This document shows positions 6,767-14,278 of a stretch of 32,442 nt of DNA, one piece after another. Source of the DNA: JAURVT01 sp049059935 (GTDB lineage: Bacteria; Actinomycetota; Actinomycetes; Propionibacteriales; Nocardioidaceae); contig NZ_JBMGQR010000051.1 of assembly GCF_049059935.1 (NCBI RefSeq), positions 1-32,442 on the forward strand, in the 5' to 3' direction. The notes below the pieces were generated by a model. It made no database searches and was not told the DNA's origin. It saw only the letters and a program-made list of their open reading frames with translations. Made by a program: the position numbers and the translations under genes. Each line of letters opens with the position of its first letter. Position 1 is the first letter of the stretch.

Positions 6767-8878
6767 ATGACGACAGCACCGCACCGCCGCATCCGGATCG
6801 GCATCGACACCGGTGGCACGTTCACCGACGTCGTCGCGTTCGACGAGAGCACCGGCGAGCTCGTGACCACCAAGACCCCCTCGACGCCGGGCAACCCCGC
6901 GGACGGGTTCCTCGCCGGCATCGAGAAGGTGCTGGGCATCGCGGGCCTGCCCGCCGACTCCGGCGACGCGATCGCCGCGGTCAGCCACGGCACCACCGTC
7001 GCGACCAACCAGCTGCTCGAGGGCAAGGTCGAGAACCTCGGCTTCCTGACCAACGACGGCTACGAGCAGGTGCTCGAGATCGCCCGCCAGTCCGTCCCCG
7101 ACGGCTACGGCAACTCCTACTTCTGGGTCAAGCCCGACCGCATCGTCCCGCGCGACCTGGTGCGCACCGTCGTCGGACGCATGTCGTACACCGGCGAGGA
7201 GATCCGTCCCCTCGACGAGGACGGCGTCCGCGCCGCCGCCCGCTGGTTCAAGGCCAAGGGTTTGGAGTCGCTCGGCGTCTGCCTGCTGCACTCGTACGCC
7301 AACTCCGCCCACGAGGAGCGCGTGCGCCAGATCCTCGCCGAGGAGCACCCGGACGCCGTCGTCTCGCTGTCGTCGGAGGTGCTGCGCGAGTACCGCGAGT
7401 ACGAGCGGTCGATGACGACGCTCGTCGACGCCGCGGTCAAGCCCAAGGTGTCGCGCTACGTCTCCAACATCAAGACCCGCCTCGACGCGTACACCTCGGC
7501 CGAGGACGGACGCGCTGTTCCTTTCTACGTGATGAAGTCCAACGGCGGCGTCCTGAGCGCCGAGGAGGTCGTGCACCAGCCGATCACCACCGTGCTGTCC
7601 GGCCCCGCCGCCGGCGCGCTCGGCGCCGCGCTGATCGCCAAGGTCGCCGGCTTCGACCGCGTGCTCACCTGCGACGGCGGCGGCACGTCCACCGACGTCT
7701 CGGTGGTCGTCGACGGCGAGCCGACCCTCACCACCGAGGGCACCGTGGGCGTCTACCCGTCCAAGATCCCGATGATCGACGTCGTGACGGTCGGCGCGGG
7801 CGGTGGCTCGATCGCCTGGCTCTCGCCGGAGAACACCCTCAAGGTCGGCCCCGCGTCGGCCGGCGCCGATCCCGGCCCGCTCTGCTACGCCAAGGGCGGC
7901 ACCGACGTCACCATCACCGACGCGCACGTCGTGCTCGGCCGCATCCCTCCCCACCTGCTCGGTGGCGAGATCCCCCTCGACGTCGACGCGGCCCGCCGCG
8001 GGCTCGAGGAGCTGTCCGCGAAGCTGGGCCTCGGCGTCGAGGAGTGCGCGAGCGGCGTGCTCGAGATCTCGGCGTGGAACCAGGCCAACGCGCTGCGGCA
8101 GATCACCGTCAAGCGCGGCCTCGACGTCCGCGACTTCACGCTGACGACGTTCGGCGGCTCGGGCTCGCTGCTGCTGTGCCGGCTGGTCGACGTGCTCGAC
8201 CTGCCCGCCGTCCTGGTGCCGCCGAACCCCGGCAACGTGTCGGCGTTCGGGCTGCTCACCGTCGACGTCAAGAACGACTACGTGCAGACCGCCGTCACGC
8301 TGCAGGACCAGATCGACCTCGACGTCGTCGGCGGCATCCTGGACGACCTGTCGACCAAGGCCGCCAAGGCGCTCGTCGAGGAGGGCTTCGACGAGAGCGA
8401 GCACCGCTTCGTCCGCACCGCCGACCTGCGCTACTTCGGCCAGGCCTTCGAGGTGCGCGTCCCGGTCCCCGACGGCGAGCTGACCGACGCGCTCGTCGCG
8501 CAGGTCGCCGAGTCGTTCCACGCCGCGCACCGCGGCCTGTACGGCTACGACTTCGCCGGCGACCCGACCCAGCAGGTCGAGTGGGTCAACCTCCGCGTGT
8601 CGGGCATCGGCCCGATCCAGCGGCCCGAGATCCGTCGCCACGAGGTCTCCACCGAGCCCGTCCCGGAGCCGCGCAGCGTCCGTCCGGTCTGCTTCGACGC
8701 GGCCGACGGCTACGTCGACACCGGTGTCTGGTGGCGCGACGACCTGCGTCCCGGCCACGTCGTCGACGGACCCGCGGTGATCGAGGAGTTCGGCTCCACC
8801 GTGCCGCTGCACCCGGGCTTCACCGCCCGCATCGACGACCACCTCAACATCATCGTGACCCGGCAGGAGCAGGCATGA
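6767..8878 (+). CDS. hyuA: Hydantoinase/oxoprolinase family protein, subunit A (ATP-dependent)
   Basis: 703 residues from the ATG; an in-frame TTG four codons upstream is less likely. It matches the HyuA family (ATP-dependent N-methylhydantoinase, 5-oxoprolinase, caprolactamase and the related acetone/acetophenone carboxylases). The N-terminal ASKHA phosphate-1 loop GIDTGGTFTDVV lies at residues 12-23. SHGTTVATNQLLEGK follows near residue 77, and the second nucleotide loop DGGGTSTDVS near residues 303-312. The family uses ATP to activate the carbonyl of a lactam or imide (or bicarbonate). It pairs with the next gene through a 4-base overlap and so encodes the two halves of one enzyme. Exact substrate is unknown; a cyclic ureide fits the neighbourhood. 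Confidence 0.92.
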   Translation: MTTAPHRRIRIGIDTGGTFTDVVAFDESTGELVTTKTPSTPGNPADGFLAGIEKVLGIAGLPADSGDAIAAVSHGTTVATNQLLEGKVENLGFLTNDGYEQVLEIARQSVPDGYGNSYFWVKPDRIVPRDLVRTVVGRMSYTGEEIRPLDEDGVRAAARWFKAKGLESLGVCLLHSYANSAHEERVRQILAEEHPDAVVSLSSEVLREYREYERSMTTLVDAAVKPKVSRYVSNIKTRLDAYTSAEDGRAVPFYVMKSNGGVLSAEEVVHQPITTVLSGPAAGALGAALIAKVAGFDRVLTCDGGGTSTDVSVVVDGEPTLTTEGTVGVYPSKIPMIDVVTVGAGGGSIAWLSPENTLKVGPASAGADPGPLCYAKGGTDVTITDAHVVLGRIPPHLLGGEIPLDVDAARRGLEELSAKLGLGVEECASGVLEISAWNQANALRQITVKRGLDVRDFTLTTFGGSGSLLLCRLVDVLDLPAVLVPPNPGNVSAFGLLTVDVKNDYVQTAVTLQDQIDLDVVGGILDDLSTKAAKALVEEGFDESEHRFVRTADLRYFGQAFEVRVPVPDGELTDALVAQVAESFHAAHRGLYGYDFAGDPTQQVEWVNLRVSGIGPIQRPEIRRHEVSTEPVPEPRSVRPVCFDAADGYVDTGVWWRDDLRPGHVVDGPAVIEEFGSTVPLHPGFTARIDDHLNIIVTRQEQA

Positions 8879-10848
8879 CCGTCACCGAGCAGCCCACGCA
8901 GCAGGGTCACCCCGACACCGGCTCGACCCGCGCCCCCACGCAGTTCCCGTTCGGTCCGCTCACCGACGACGCCGGCGCGTCCGCCGACCCGGTGCTCGTC
9001 GAGATCGTCCAGGGCAGCCTGGCGTCGGTCGAGATGGAGGTCGAGACCGCCATCGCGCGCACCTCGCGCTCGCCGATGATCCGCGACGCCCACGACTTCC
9101 GCGCCGGCATCCACGACCGCCGCCTGCGCAAGCTCACCGGCCGGTCGTACTCCGCGCTCGTGCACCCGATCGCGCGGGACTTCCCGCTCGAGGAGATGGT
9201 GCCCGGCGACGTCTTCTTCCACAACGACGTCTACGGCTCCGAGGGCGGCATCGGCCACCTGCCCGACCTGTGCGTCACCGTGCCCGTCTTCCACGACAGC
9301 GGCGACGGCCCCGAGGTCGTCGCGTTCGTCCAGGCGTTCGGCCACCACGACGACATCGGCGGCGCCGTGCCCGGCTCGATGCCGAGCAACGCGACGTCGG
9401 TGTTCGAGGAGGGCCTGATGGTGCCCCCGATCAAGCTGTGGGACGCCGGCACGCCCGTCCGCTCCGCGCTCGCGATCATGACGCGCAACTCGCGCATGCC
9501 CGACTCGCTGGCCGCCGACCTCGACGCCGAGTGCTCGGCCTGCCTGATGGGCGCGCGCCGTCTCGGCGAGCTGTTCGACCGGTACGGCCGCGACGTCGTC
9601 GAGTCGTGCTTCGACGCGATCATCGACCGCACGACGCAGACCTACCGCCGCGAGATCCTCAGCAAGATCCCCGTCGGCACCTGGGTCTGGGAGGACTACG
9701 CCGAGCACGACGGCGTCGAGGACCCGAAGCTGCACACCCAGCGCATCACGCTGACGCGCACCGCCGCCGACGACCCCGACGGCGAGCGGCTGATCGTCGA
9801 CTTCGCCGGCACCTCGCCGCAGGCCAAGGGCCCGATCAACCACTGCGGCGACTACTCCGACGGCGTGTTCCTCAAGAAGTGGCTCGCGCCGATCCTGCGC
9901 AACCTCGCCGACACCCCCGAGCGGATGGCCGAGCTCGACGTCAACGAGGGCATCGTGCCGCTCATCGAGATGCGGTTCCCCGAGAAGGGCACGCTGCTGA
10001 CGCCGATCTTCCCGGCGCCCACCAACGCCCGCACCTTCGTCATCCTGCGGCTGCTCGGCGTCCTGGCCGGCGTCGTCGCCAAGGCCGTCGACGGCATGAT
10101 GCCCGCCGACCAGGAGACGATCCGCTACACCGGCGTCTGGGGCGAGGACTTCGAGGGCCGCCCGTACCTGATGCGCGAGGTGCTCGGCGGCGGCGCCGGC
10201 GGCCGCTACTACGCCGACGGCGAGGACACGATCCACGTCGTGCCCGACTCGCGGAACCTCCCCACGGAGTTCACCGAGGCGCGCTTCCCGTTCGTCGTCG
10301 AGCGCCTCGGCCTCGCGCAGGACTCCGGCGGCGCCGGGCAGTTCCGCGGCGGCCTCGGGTACGAGAAGCACGTCCGGATGCTCAAGGACGCGCACTTCAT
10401 GTCCATCGCCGACCGCTCGATCCTGGCCTGCTGGGGCGTGCGCGGCGGCAAGGCCGGCACCCCGTTCGAGGTCGTCATCAACCCCGGGACGCCCGACGAG
10501 CGCGCCGTCGACTCGCTCGCCGACGCCGAGCCCGTCAAGGCCGGCGAGACCATCCGCATCCGCACCACCGGCGGTGGCGGCTGGGGCGACCCGCTCGAGC
10601 GCGAGCCCGAGGCCGTCGTCCGCGACGTGGTCTGGGGCAAGGTGTCGGCGGGCGCCGCGCGCGAGGACTACGGCGTGGTGCTGACGGGGTCGACCGACTC
10701 CGACGACCTCGGCCACGACGCCGACGCCACCGCCGCGCTGCGCGACGAGCAGCGCGCCGCCCGTCCGGAGGAGGCGTTCTTCGACCGCGGACCCGGGTTC
10801 GCGACGCTCAGCGGCGGCGACGTCGCGGCGAGCGTCGACTGGCTGTGA
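8875..10848 (+). CDS. hyuB: Hydantoinase/oxoprolinase family protein, subunit B
   Basis: 657 residues, ATG overlapping the HyuA stop (ATGA). It matches the hydantoinase B domain (HyuB), the partner that completes ring opening or carboxylation after ATP activation by HyuA. Family landmarks are ARTSRSPMIRDAHDFRAGI near residue 61, GDVFFHNDVYGSEGGIGHLP near 109 and GHHDDIGGAVPGSMP near 156, histidine/aspartate-rich segments where the family binds metal. Further landmarks are DFAGTSPQAKGPINH near 305 and the glycine-rich C-terminal GGGGWGDPLER. The first 35 residues are a low-complexity polar extension. Full-length and apparently intact. The adjacent NmrA-like gene starts at or just before this stop. 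Confidence 0.92.
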   Translation: MTVTEQPTQQGHPDTGSTRAPTQFPFGPLTDDAGASADPVLVEIVQGSLASVEMEVETAIARTSRSPMIRDAHDFRAGIHDRRLRKLTGRSYSALVHPIARDFPLEEMVPGDVFFHNDVYGSEGGIGHLPDLCVTVPVFHDSGDGPEVVAFVQAFGHHDDIGGAVPGSMPSNATSVFEEGLMVPPIKLWDAGTPVRSALAIMTRNSRMPDSLAADLDAECSACLMGARRLGELFDRYGRDVVESCFDAIIDRTTQTYRREILSKIPVGTWVWEDYAEHDGVEDPKLHTQRITLTRTAADDPDGERLIVDFAGTSPQAKGPINHCGDYSDGVFLKKWLAPILRNLADTPERMAELDVNEGIVPLIEMRFPEKGTLLTPIFPAPTNARTFVILRLLGVLAGVVAKAVDGMMPADQETIRYTGVWGEDFEGRPYLMREVLGGGAGGRYYADGEDTIHVVPDSRNLPTEFTEARFPFVVERLGLAQDSGGAGQFRGGLGYEKHVRMLKDAHFMSIADRSILACWGVRGGKAGTPFEVVINPGTPDERAVDSLADAEPVKAGETIRIRTTGGGGWGDPLEREPEAVVRDVVWGKVSAGAAREDYGVVLTGSTDSDDLGHDADATAALRDEQRAARPEEAFFDRGPGFATLSGGDVAASVDWL

Positions 10849-10850
10849 GG

Positions 10851-11639
10851 ATGCGCGTCGCCGTCGTCGGCGCGTCCGGCAAGACCGGGCGCGCGGCGGC
10901 CGACGCGCTGCTCGCGCGCGGCGCGGACGTCGTCCCGGTGGGGCGGGCGCAGTGGCCCGACCTCGCCGGGGCGCTGGCGGGGTGCGACGCGACCTACGTC
11001 GTCGCGCCCAACCTGCACCCCGACGAGCCGGCATTCGTCGCGGCCGTGCTCGACGCGGCCCGCGCGGCCGGCGTCGGACGCGTGGTGCACCACTCGGTGG
11101 CCTCGCCGTACGCGCCCGACATGCCCCACCACGTGGGCAAGGCCGCGGCCGAGGACGTCGTCCGTCGCAGCGGGCTGGCCTGGACGCTGCTGCAGCCGTG
11201 CGCGTACGTGCAGAACGTGGTGCCGGCGCTTCGCGCGCCCGAGCCGGTGCTCGACGTCGCCTACGACCCCGACGCGCTGTTCGGCATGGTCGACCTGGAC
11301 GACGTCGGGCAGGCGGCCGCGACGGTGCTGCTCGACGACGGCCACCACGGCGCGACGTACGAGCTGGGCGGGCCGACGCTCGTCAGCGTGAACGACGTGG
11401 CCGCGGCGGCGTCGTCGGTGCTGGGCGTGGACGTCCCCGTCCGGCGCACCACCCCGCTGACGTGGCGCGCCGGCGTGGACGGGGTGGACCCGCGTGAGGC
11501 CGACTGGCTCGCCGCGATGTTCGCCTACTACGACGCCCACGGCCTGCCGACGGGCCCGCGTCCCCTCGCGTCGCTCCTCGGCCGCCCCGCCACGCCCCTC
11601 CTCGACACCCTCACCCGCGAGCTCGCCGCCCGCCCCTGA
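10851..11639 (+). CDS. NmrA-like NAD(P)-binding protein (atypical SDR)
   Basis: 262 residues from ATG. An in-frame GTG at 10845 would overlap the HyuB stop as GTGA and add two residues, in line with the coupling elsewhere in this region. The N-terminus is a Rossmann loop VAVVGASGKTGRAA, the GxxGxxG dinucleotide site of NmrA/QorB-type atypical short-chain dehydrogenases. A conserved VHHSVASPYAPDMPHH segment lies near residue 82, followed by the WTLLQPCAYVQN region typical of the family. Members are NAD(P)H-dependent quinone or imine reductases, or redox-sensing regulators. Coupling to hyuAB suggests an accessory role in the same catabolism, but nothing in the sequence fixes a reaction. Confidence 0.85.
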   Translation: MRVAVVGASGKTGRAAADALLARGADVVPVGRAQWPDLAGALAGCDATYVVAPNLHPDEPAFVAAVLDAARAAGVGRVVHHSVASPYAPDMPHHVGKAAAEDVVRRSGLAWTLLQPCAYVQNVVPALRAPEPVLDVAYDPDALFGMVDLDDVGQAAATVLLDDGHHGATYELGGPTLVSVNDVAAAASSVLGVDVPVRRTTPLTWRAGVDGVDPREADWLAAMFAYYDAHGLPTGPRPLASLLGRPATPLLDTLTRELAARP

Positions 11640-11645
11640 CGTGGA

Positions 11646-11704
11646 TCTCTGGATCGTGGTTGCCCGGGCCACCACGATCCAGAGACCAGCCACGATCCAG
11701 AGAC
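11646..11704. terminator. 15-bp perfect palindrome plus a third repeat arm (hairpin 2)
   Basis: Bases 11646-11660 and 11671-11685 are perfect reverse complements around a 10-base loop, 7 bases after the NmrA-like stop. The 15 bases CCACGATCCAGAGAC at 11672-11686 recur exactly at 11690-11704, so two alternative right arms compete for one left arm. There is no T-tract. Probably a terminator isolating hyuAB from carbamate kinase; the extra arm is unusual. Confidence 0.6.
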
Positions 11705-11783
11705 TCTCGTCTGGGCAGATGTTGACGACGGATCGGGTGTTCGGGGTCAGGTGTTGCCCGTGCCGGTGGTCACACGGCGCCCG

Positions 11784-11789
11784 TAGGTT
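11784..11789 (+). promoter_or_regulatory. Leaderless -10 element (TAGGTT) for carbamate kinase
   Basis: TAGGTT fits the TAnnnT consensus and ends 6 bases before the ATG at 11796, placing the transcription start on the A of the start codon. No Shine-Dalgarno sequence precedes that ATG. No clear -35 hexamer is present at 16-19 bases. Confidence 0.5.
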
Positions 11790-11795
11790 CGACGC

Positions 11796-12746
11796 ATGCG
11801 CCTCGTGATCGCCCTCGGTGGCAACGCCATGACGGCGGCCGACGGCTCGGCCACCCCCGCCGACCAGCGTGCCGCCGTGCAGGAGGCGATGGAGTCCGTC
11901 GCCGACCTCGTCGTCGCCGGCCACGAGGTCGTCCTCACGCACGGCAACGGACCGCAGGTGGGCAACCTGCTGCTGAAGAACGAGCTCGCCGCCGACACCG
12001 TCGCACCCGTGCCGCTCGACTGGTGCGGCGCGCAGACGCAGGCCACCATCGGCATGCTCGTGCTCGACACCCTCGACGTCGCCCTCGCCGCACGCGGCTC
12101 GGACCGTCGTGCGGCGGCCCTCGTCTCGCGCACCCTCGTCGACGCCGACGACCCCGCGTTCGCCGAGCCCACCAAGCCCATCGGCCGCTACCTGCCCGAG
12201 GCGGAGGCCGCGCTGATGATCGAGCACGGCCAGCACTGGGTGGAGGTCGGCAGCCGCGGCTGGCGTCGCGTCGTCGGCTCCCCCGAGCCGCAGCGCATGC
12301 TCGACCTCGCCGCCGCCCAGGCGCTGATCGCCGACGGCTTCGTCGTCGTGTGCGCCGGAGGCGGCGGCATCCCCACCGTCCACGACCCGGGCACCGGCTA
12401 CACCGGCGTCGAGGCCGTCATCGACAAGGACGTCGCGTCGGCGCTGCTCGCCGAGCAGGTGCGCGCCGACGCTCTCGTCATCGCCACCGACGTCGACGCC
12501 GCCGTCGTCGGCTGGGGCACCCCCGACGCCCGCCCGCTCGGCGAGCTCGACGCCGCCGAGATGCGGCGGATCGCCGCCGAGGGCCACTTCGCCGCCGGGT
12601 CCATGGGCCCCAAGGTCGAGGCCGTCACCCGCTTCGCCGAGCGGTGCGGCCGCGTCGGCGTCATCACCTCGCTGCCCCGCATCGCCGACGCCGTCGCCGG
12701 AACCGCCGGCACGCGCGTCGTCCCCGCCACCGTCACCGCTCCCTGA
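11796..12746 (+). CDS. arcC: Carbamate kinase
   Basis: 316 residues, the normal length for ArcC, an amino-acid-kinase fold enzyme catalysing carbamoyl phosphate + ADP to ATP + carbamate. Visible motifs are the N-terminal phosphate loop VIALGGNAM (4-12), LTHGNGPQVGNLL near residue 48, the substrate segment near 190 (GGGGIPT), IDKDVASALLA near 209 and the C-terminal GSMGPKVEA. It lies 25 bases before the ring-opening amidohydrolase and shares its transcript. No arginine deiminase or ornithine carbamoyltransferase gene is nearby, so it is unlikely to serve arginine fermentation. A catabolic use, recovering ATP from a carbamoyl group released from the heterocycle, is inferred, but no carbamoyltransferase is seen in the window. 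The start looks leaderless. Confidence 0.93.
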   Translation: MRLVIALGGNAMTAADGSATPADQRAAVQEAMESVADLVVAGHEVVLTHGNGPQVGNLLLKNELAADTVAPVPLDWCGAQTQATIGMLVLDTLDVALAARGSDRRAAALVSRTLVDADDPAFAEPTKPIGRYLPEAEAALMIEHGQHWVEVGSRGWRRVVGSPEPQRMLDLAAAQALIADGFVVVCAGGGGIPTVHDPGTGYTGVEAVIDKDVASALLAEQVRADALVIATDVDAAVVGWGTPDARPLGELDAAEMRRIAAEGHFAAGSMGPKVEAVTRFAERCGRVGVITSLPRIADAVAGTAGTRVVPATVTAP

Positions 12747-12771
12747 GCACCCACCCCGAAGGAAGGTCGTC

Positions 12772-13875
12772 ATGCCCGCCGCCATCGAAGTCCGCAAGGT
12801 CCCGATCCACTCCGTCGCCGACGCCAGCGAGCTCGCGAAGCTCATCGACGACGGCGTCATGGAGGCCGACCGCGTCGTCGCCGTCATCGGCAAGACCGAG
12901 GGCAACGGCGGCGTCAACGACTACACCCGCATCATCGCCGACCGCGCGTTCCGCGAGGTCATCCAGTCCAAGGGCACCCGCTCGGTCGAGGACGTCAAGC
13001 AGATCCCGATCGTCTGGTCCGGCGGCACCGACGGCGTGATCAGCCCCCACGCGACGATCTTCGCCACCGTCGCGGACGAGAAGGCCACGAAGACCGACGA
13101 GCCGCGCCTGACCGTCGGCTTCGCGATGAGCGAGCAGCTGCTGCCCGAGGAGATCGGCCGCACGCCGATGATCACCAAGGTCGCCGACGCCGTGAAGGTC
13201 GCCATGGAGCGCGCGGGCATCACCGACCCCGCCGACGTGCACTACGTGCAGACCAAGACCCCCCTGCTGACGATCCACACCATCCGCGACGCCAAGAGCC
13301 GCGGCAAGGAGGTCTGGACCGAGCACACCCACGAGTCGATGGACCTCTCCAACGGCGTCACCGCCCTCGGCATCGCCGTCGCGCTCGGCGAGATCGAGAT
13401 GCCCACCGACGCGGACGTCATGCACGACCGCAGCCTGTTCTCGGCCGTCGCCTCCTGCTCCTCGGGCGTCGAGCTCGACCAGGCGCAGGTCGTCGTGGTC
13501 GGCAACGCCCGCGGCGTCGGCGGCGACTACCGCATCGGCCACGCCGTCATGAAGGATGCCCTCGACGCCGACGGCATCTGGGACGCCATCCGCGACGCCG
13601 GCCTCGACCTGCCCGAGCGCCCCCGCACGGCCGACCTCGACGACCGCCTGGTCAACGTGTTCCTCAAGTGCGAGGCCAGCCAGGACGGCCAGGTCCGCGG
13701 ACGTCGCAACGCGATGCTCGACGACTCCGACGTCCACTGGCACCGTCAGATCAAGGCCGCCGTCGGCGGCGTCACCGCCGCCGTCACCGGTGACCCGGCG
13801 GTCTTCGTCTCCGTCTCCGCCGCCCACCAGGGCCCCGAGGGTGGCGGCCCGGTGGCCGCCATCATCAAGGCCTGA
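12772..13875 (+). CDS. Ring-opening amidohydrolase (barbiturase / cyanuric acid hydrolase family)
   Basis: 367 residues, ATG with a good ribosome site (GAAGGAAGG). The family folds as three homologous units, each giving one Lys and one Ser to the active site. All six motifs are visible: Lys41 (GKTEGNGGVND), Ser83 (WSGGTDG), Lys162 (VQTKTPLLT), Ser230/231 (SCSSGVEL), Lys299 (LKCEASQDG) and Ser347/349 (SVSAAHQGPEGGGPVA). Members open barbiturate to ureidomalonate or cyanuric acid to carboxybiuret. Sequence alone does not separate the two here. The uracil-type permease and molybdenum hydroxylase upstream favour barbiturase (EC 3.5.2.1). Cyanuric acid hydrolase is the alternative, though no biuret or allophanate hydrolase gene is seen. 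The third palindrome follows 18 bases after the stop. Confidence 0.92.
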   Translation: MPAAIEVRKVPIHSVADASELAKLIDDGVMEADRVVAVIGKTEGNGGVNDYTRIIADRAFREVIQSKGTRSVEDVKQIPIVWSGGTDGVISPHATIFATVADEKATKTDEPRLTVGFAMSEQLLPEEIGRTPMITKVADAVKVAMERAGITDPADVHYVQTKTPLLTIHTIRDAKSRGKEVWTEHTHESMDLSNGVTALGIAVALGEIEMPTDADVMHDRSLFSAVASCSSGVELDQAQVVVVGNARGVGGDYRIGHAVMKDALDADGIWDAIRDAGLDLPERPRTADLDDRLVNVFLKCEASQDGQVRGRRNAMLDDSDVHWHRQIKAAVGGVTAAVTGDPAVFVSVSAAHQGPEGGGPVAAIIKA

Positions 13876-13893
13876 CGGCCGCACCTCCCACCG

Positions 13894-13973
13894 CCGAGTG
13901 GCGCAAGTTCGGGGTCGACACGCGCGACCCGGCCCGAACTTGCGCCACTCGGTCCTGGTTCTGCGCCACTCGG
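13894..13973. terminator. 20-bp perfect palindrome plus a third partial arm (hairpin 3)
   Basis: Bases 13894-13913 and 13933-13952 are perfect reverse complements (20 bp) around a 19-base loop that holds a small inner stem (GTCG/CGAC, 13914-13917 and 13925-13928). The 12 bases TGCGCCACTCGG of the right arm (13941-13952) recur at 13962-13973. This repeats the plan of hairpin 2: palindrome plus an extra right arm. Likely terminates the amidohydrolase transcript. Confidence 0.62.
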
Positions 13974-13977
13974 CGGG

Positions 13978-13983
13978 CAAGAT
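13978..13983 (+). promoter_or_regulatory. Possible leaderless -10 element (CAAGAT) for the DUF4287 gene
   Basis: CAAGAT ends 6 bases before the ATG at 13990, the same geometry as at 11784 and 25890. There is no Shine-Dalgarno sequence. The hexamer fits TAnnnT only partly. Confidence 0.3.
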
Positions 13984-13989
13984 GGGCCG

Positions 13990-14196
13990 ATGACCGACGC
14001 ACCGAAGGCGAAGGGCCCCGCGTCCTACTTCCCGTCCATCGAGAAGACCTACGGCCAGCCGATCGAGCACTGGCTGCAGCTCGTGCGGGACAGCCCGCTG
14101 GACAAGCACGGCGAGCTGGTCACGTGGCTGAAGACCGAGCACGGCATGGGCCACGGGCACGCCAGCGCGGTGGTCGCCCACGTCCTCAAGGGCTGA
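13990..14196 (+). CDS. DUF4287 domain protein
   Basis: 68 residues. Nearly the whole protein matches the DUF4287 family of small actinobacterial and proteobacterial proteins: YFPSIEKTYGQPIEHWLQLV near the start, then KHGELVTWLKTEHGMGHGHA and a short C-terminal helix. Predicted to be helical, soluble and cytoplasmic. No molecular function is established for the family. It stands alone between hairpin 3 and the promoter of the lipase-like gene, so it is probably monocistronic and not part of the catabolic island. Confidence 0.85.
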   Translation: MTDAPKAKGPASYFPSIEKTYGQPIEHWLQLVRDSPLDKHGELVTWLKTEHGMGHGHASAVVAHVLKG

Positions 14197-14203
14197 CCGC
14201 CCG

Positions 14204-14247
14204 TTGACGCCGAGCCACGCCGAGGGTAGAAGGTAACTCCGAGTTAC
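14204..14247 (+). promoter_or_regulatory. Promoter with overlapping palindromic operator for the lipase-like gene
   Basis: TTGACG (14204-14209), a 17-base spacer and TAGAAG (14227-14232) form a plausible sigma-70 promoter. The perfect palindrome GTAACTCCGAGTTAC (14233-14247; 7-bp arms, 1-base centre) begins right after the -10 and covers the expected start point, an ideal repressor position. The form suits a TetR-type dimer. A smaller palindrome GTGAGTCAC follows at 14250-14258. Confidence 0.55.
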
Positions 14248-14278
14248 TTGTGAGTCACCGAGCCCGAGGAGCACGCCC

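Noticed and set aside
4831..6779. Very long minus-strand open frames opposite the amidase and other genes
   Set aside because: They have no recognisable domains, are rich in Arg, Ala and Pro, and arise from high third-position GC opposite real genes with full family motifs.
11796..12746. Arginine deiminase pathway role for the carbamate kinase
   Set aside because: No arcA, arcB or arginine/ornithine exchanger is near; the gene shares a transcript with a ring-opening amidohydrolase.
6580..13973. Hairpins 1-3 as a CRISPR array or transposon ends
   Set aside because: The repeats are palindromes of different sequence kilobases apart, with no regular spacers, no transposase and no target duplications.
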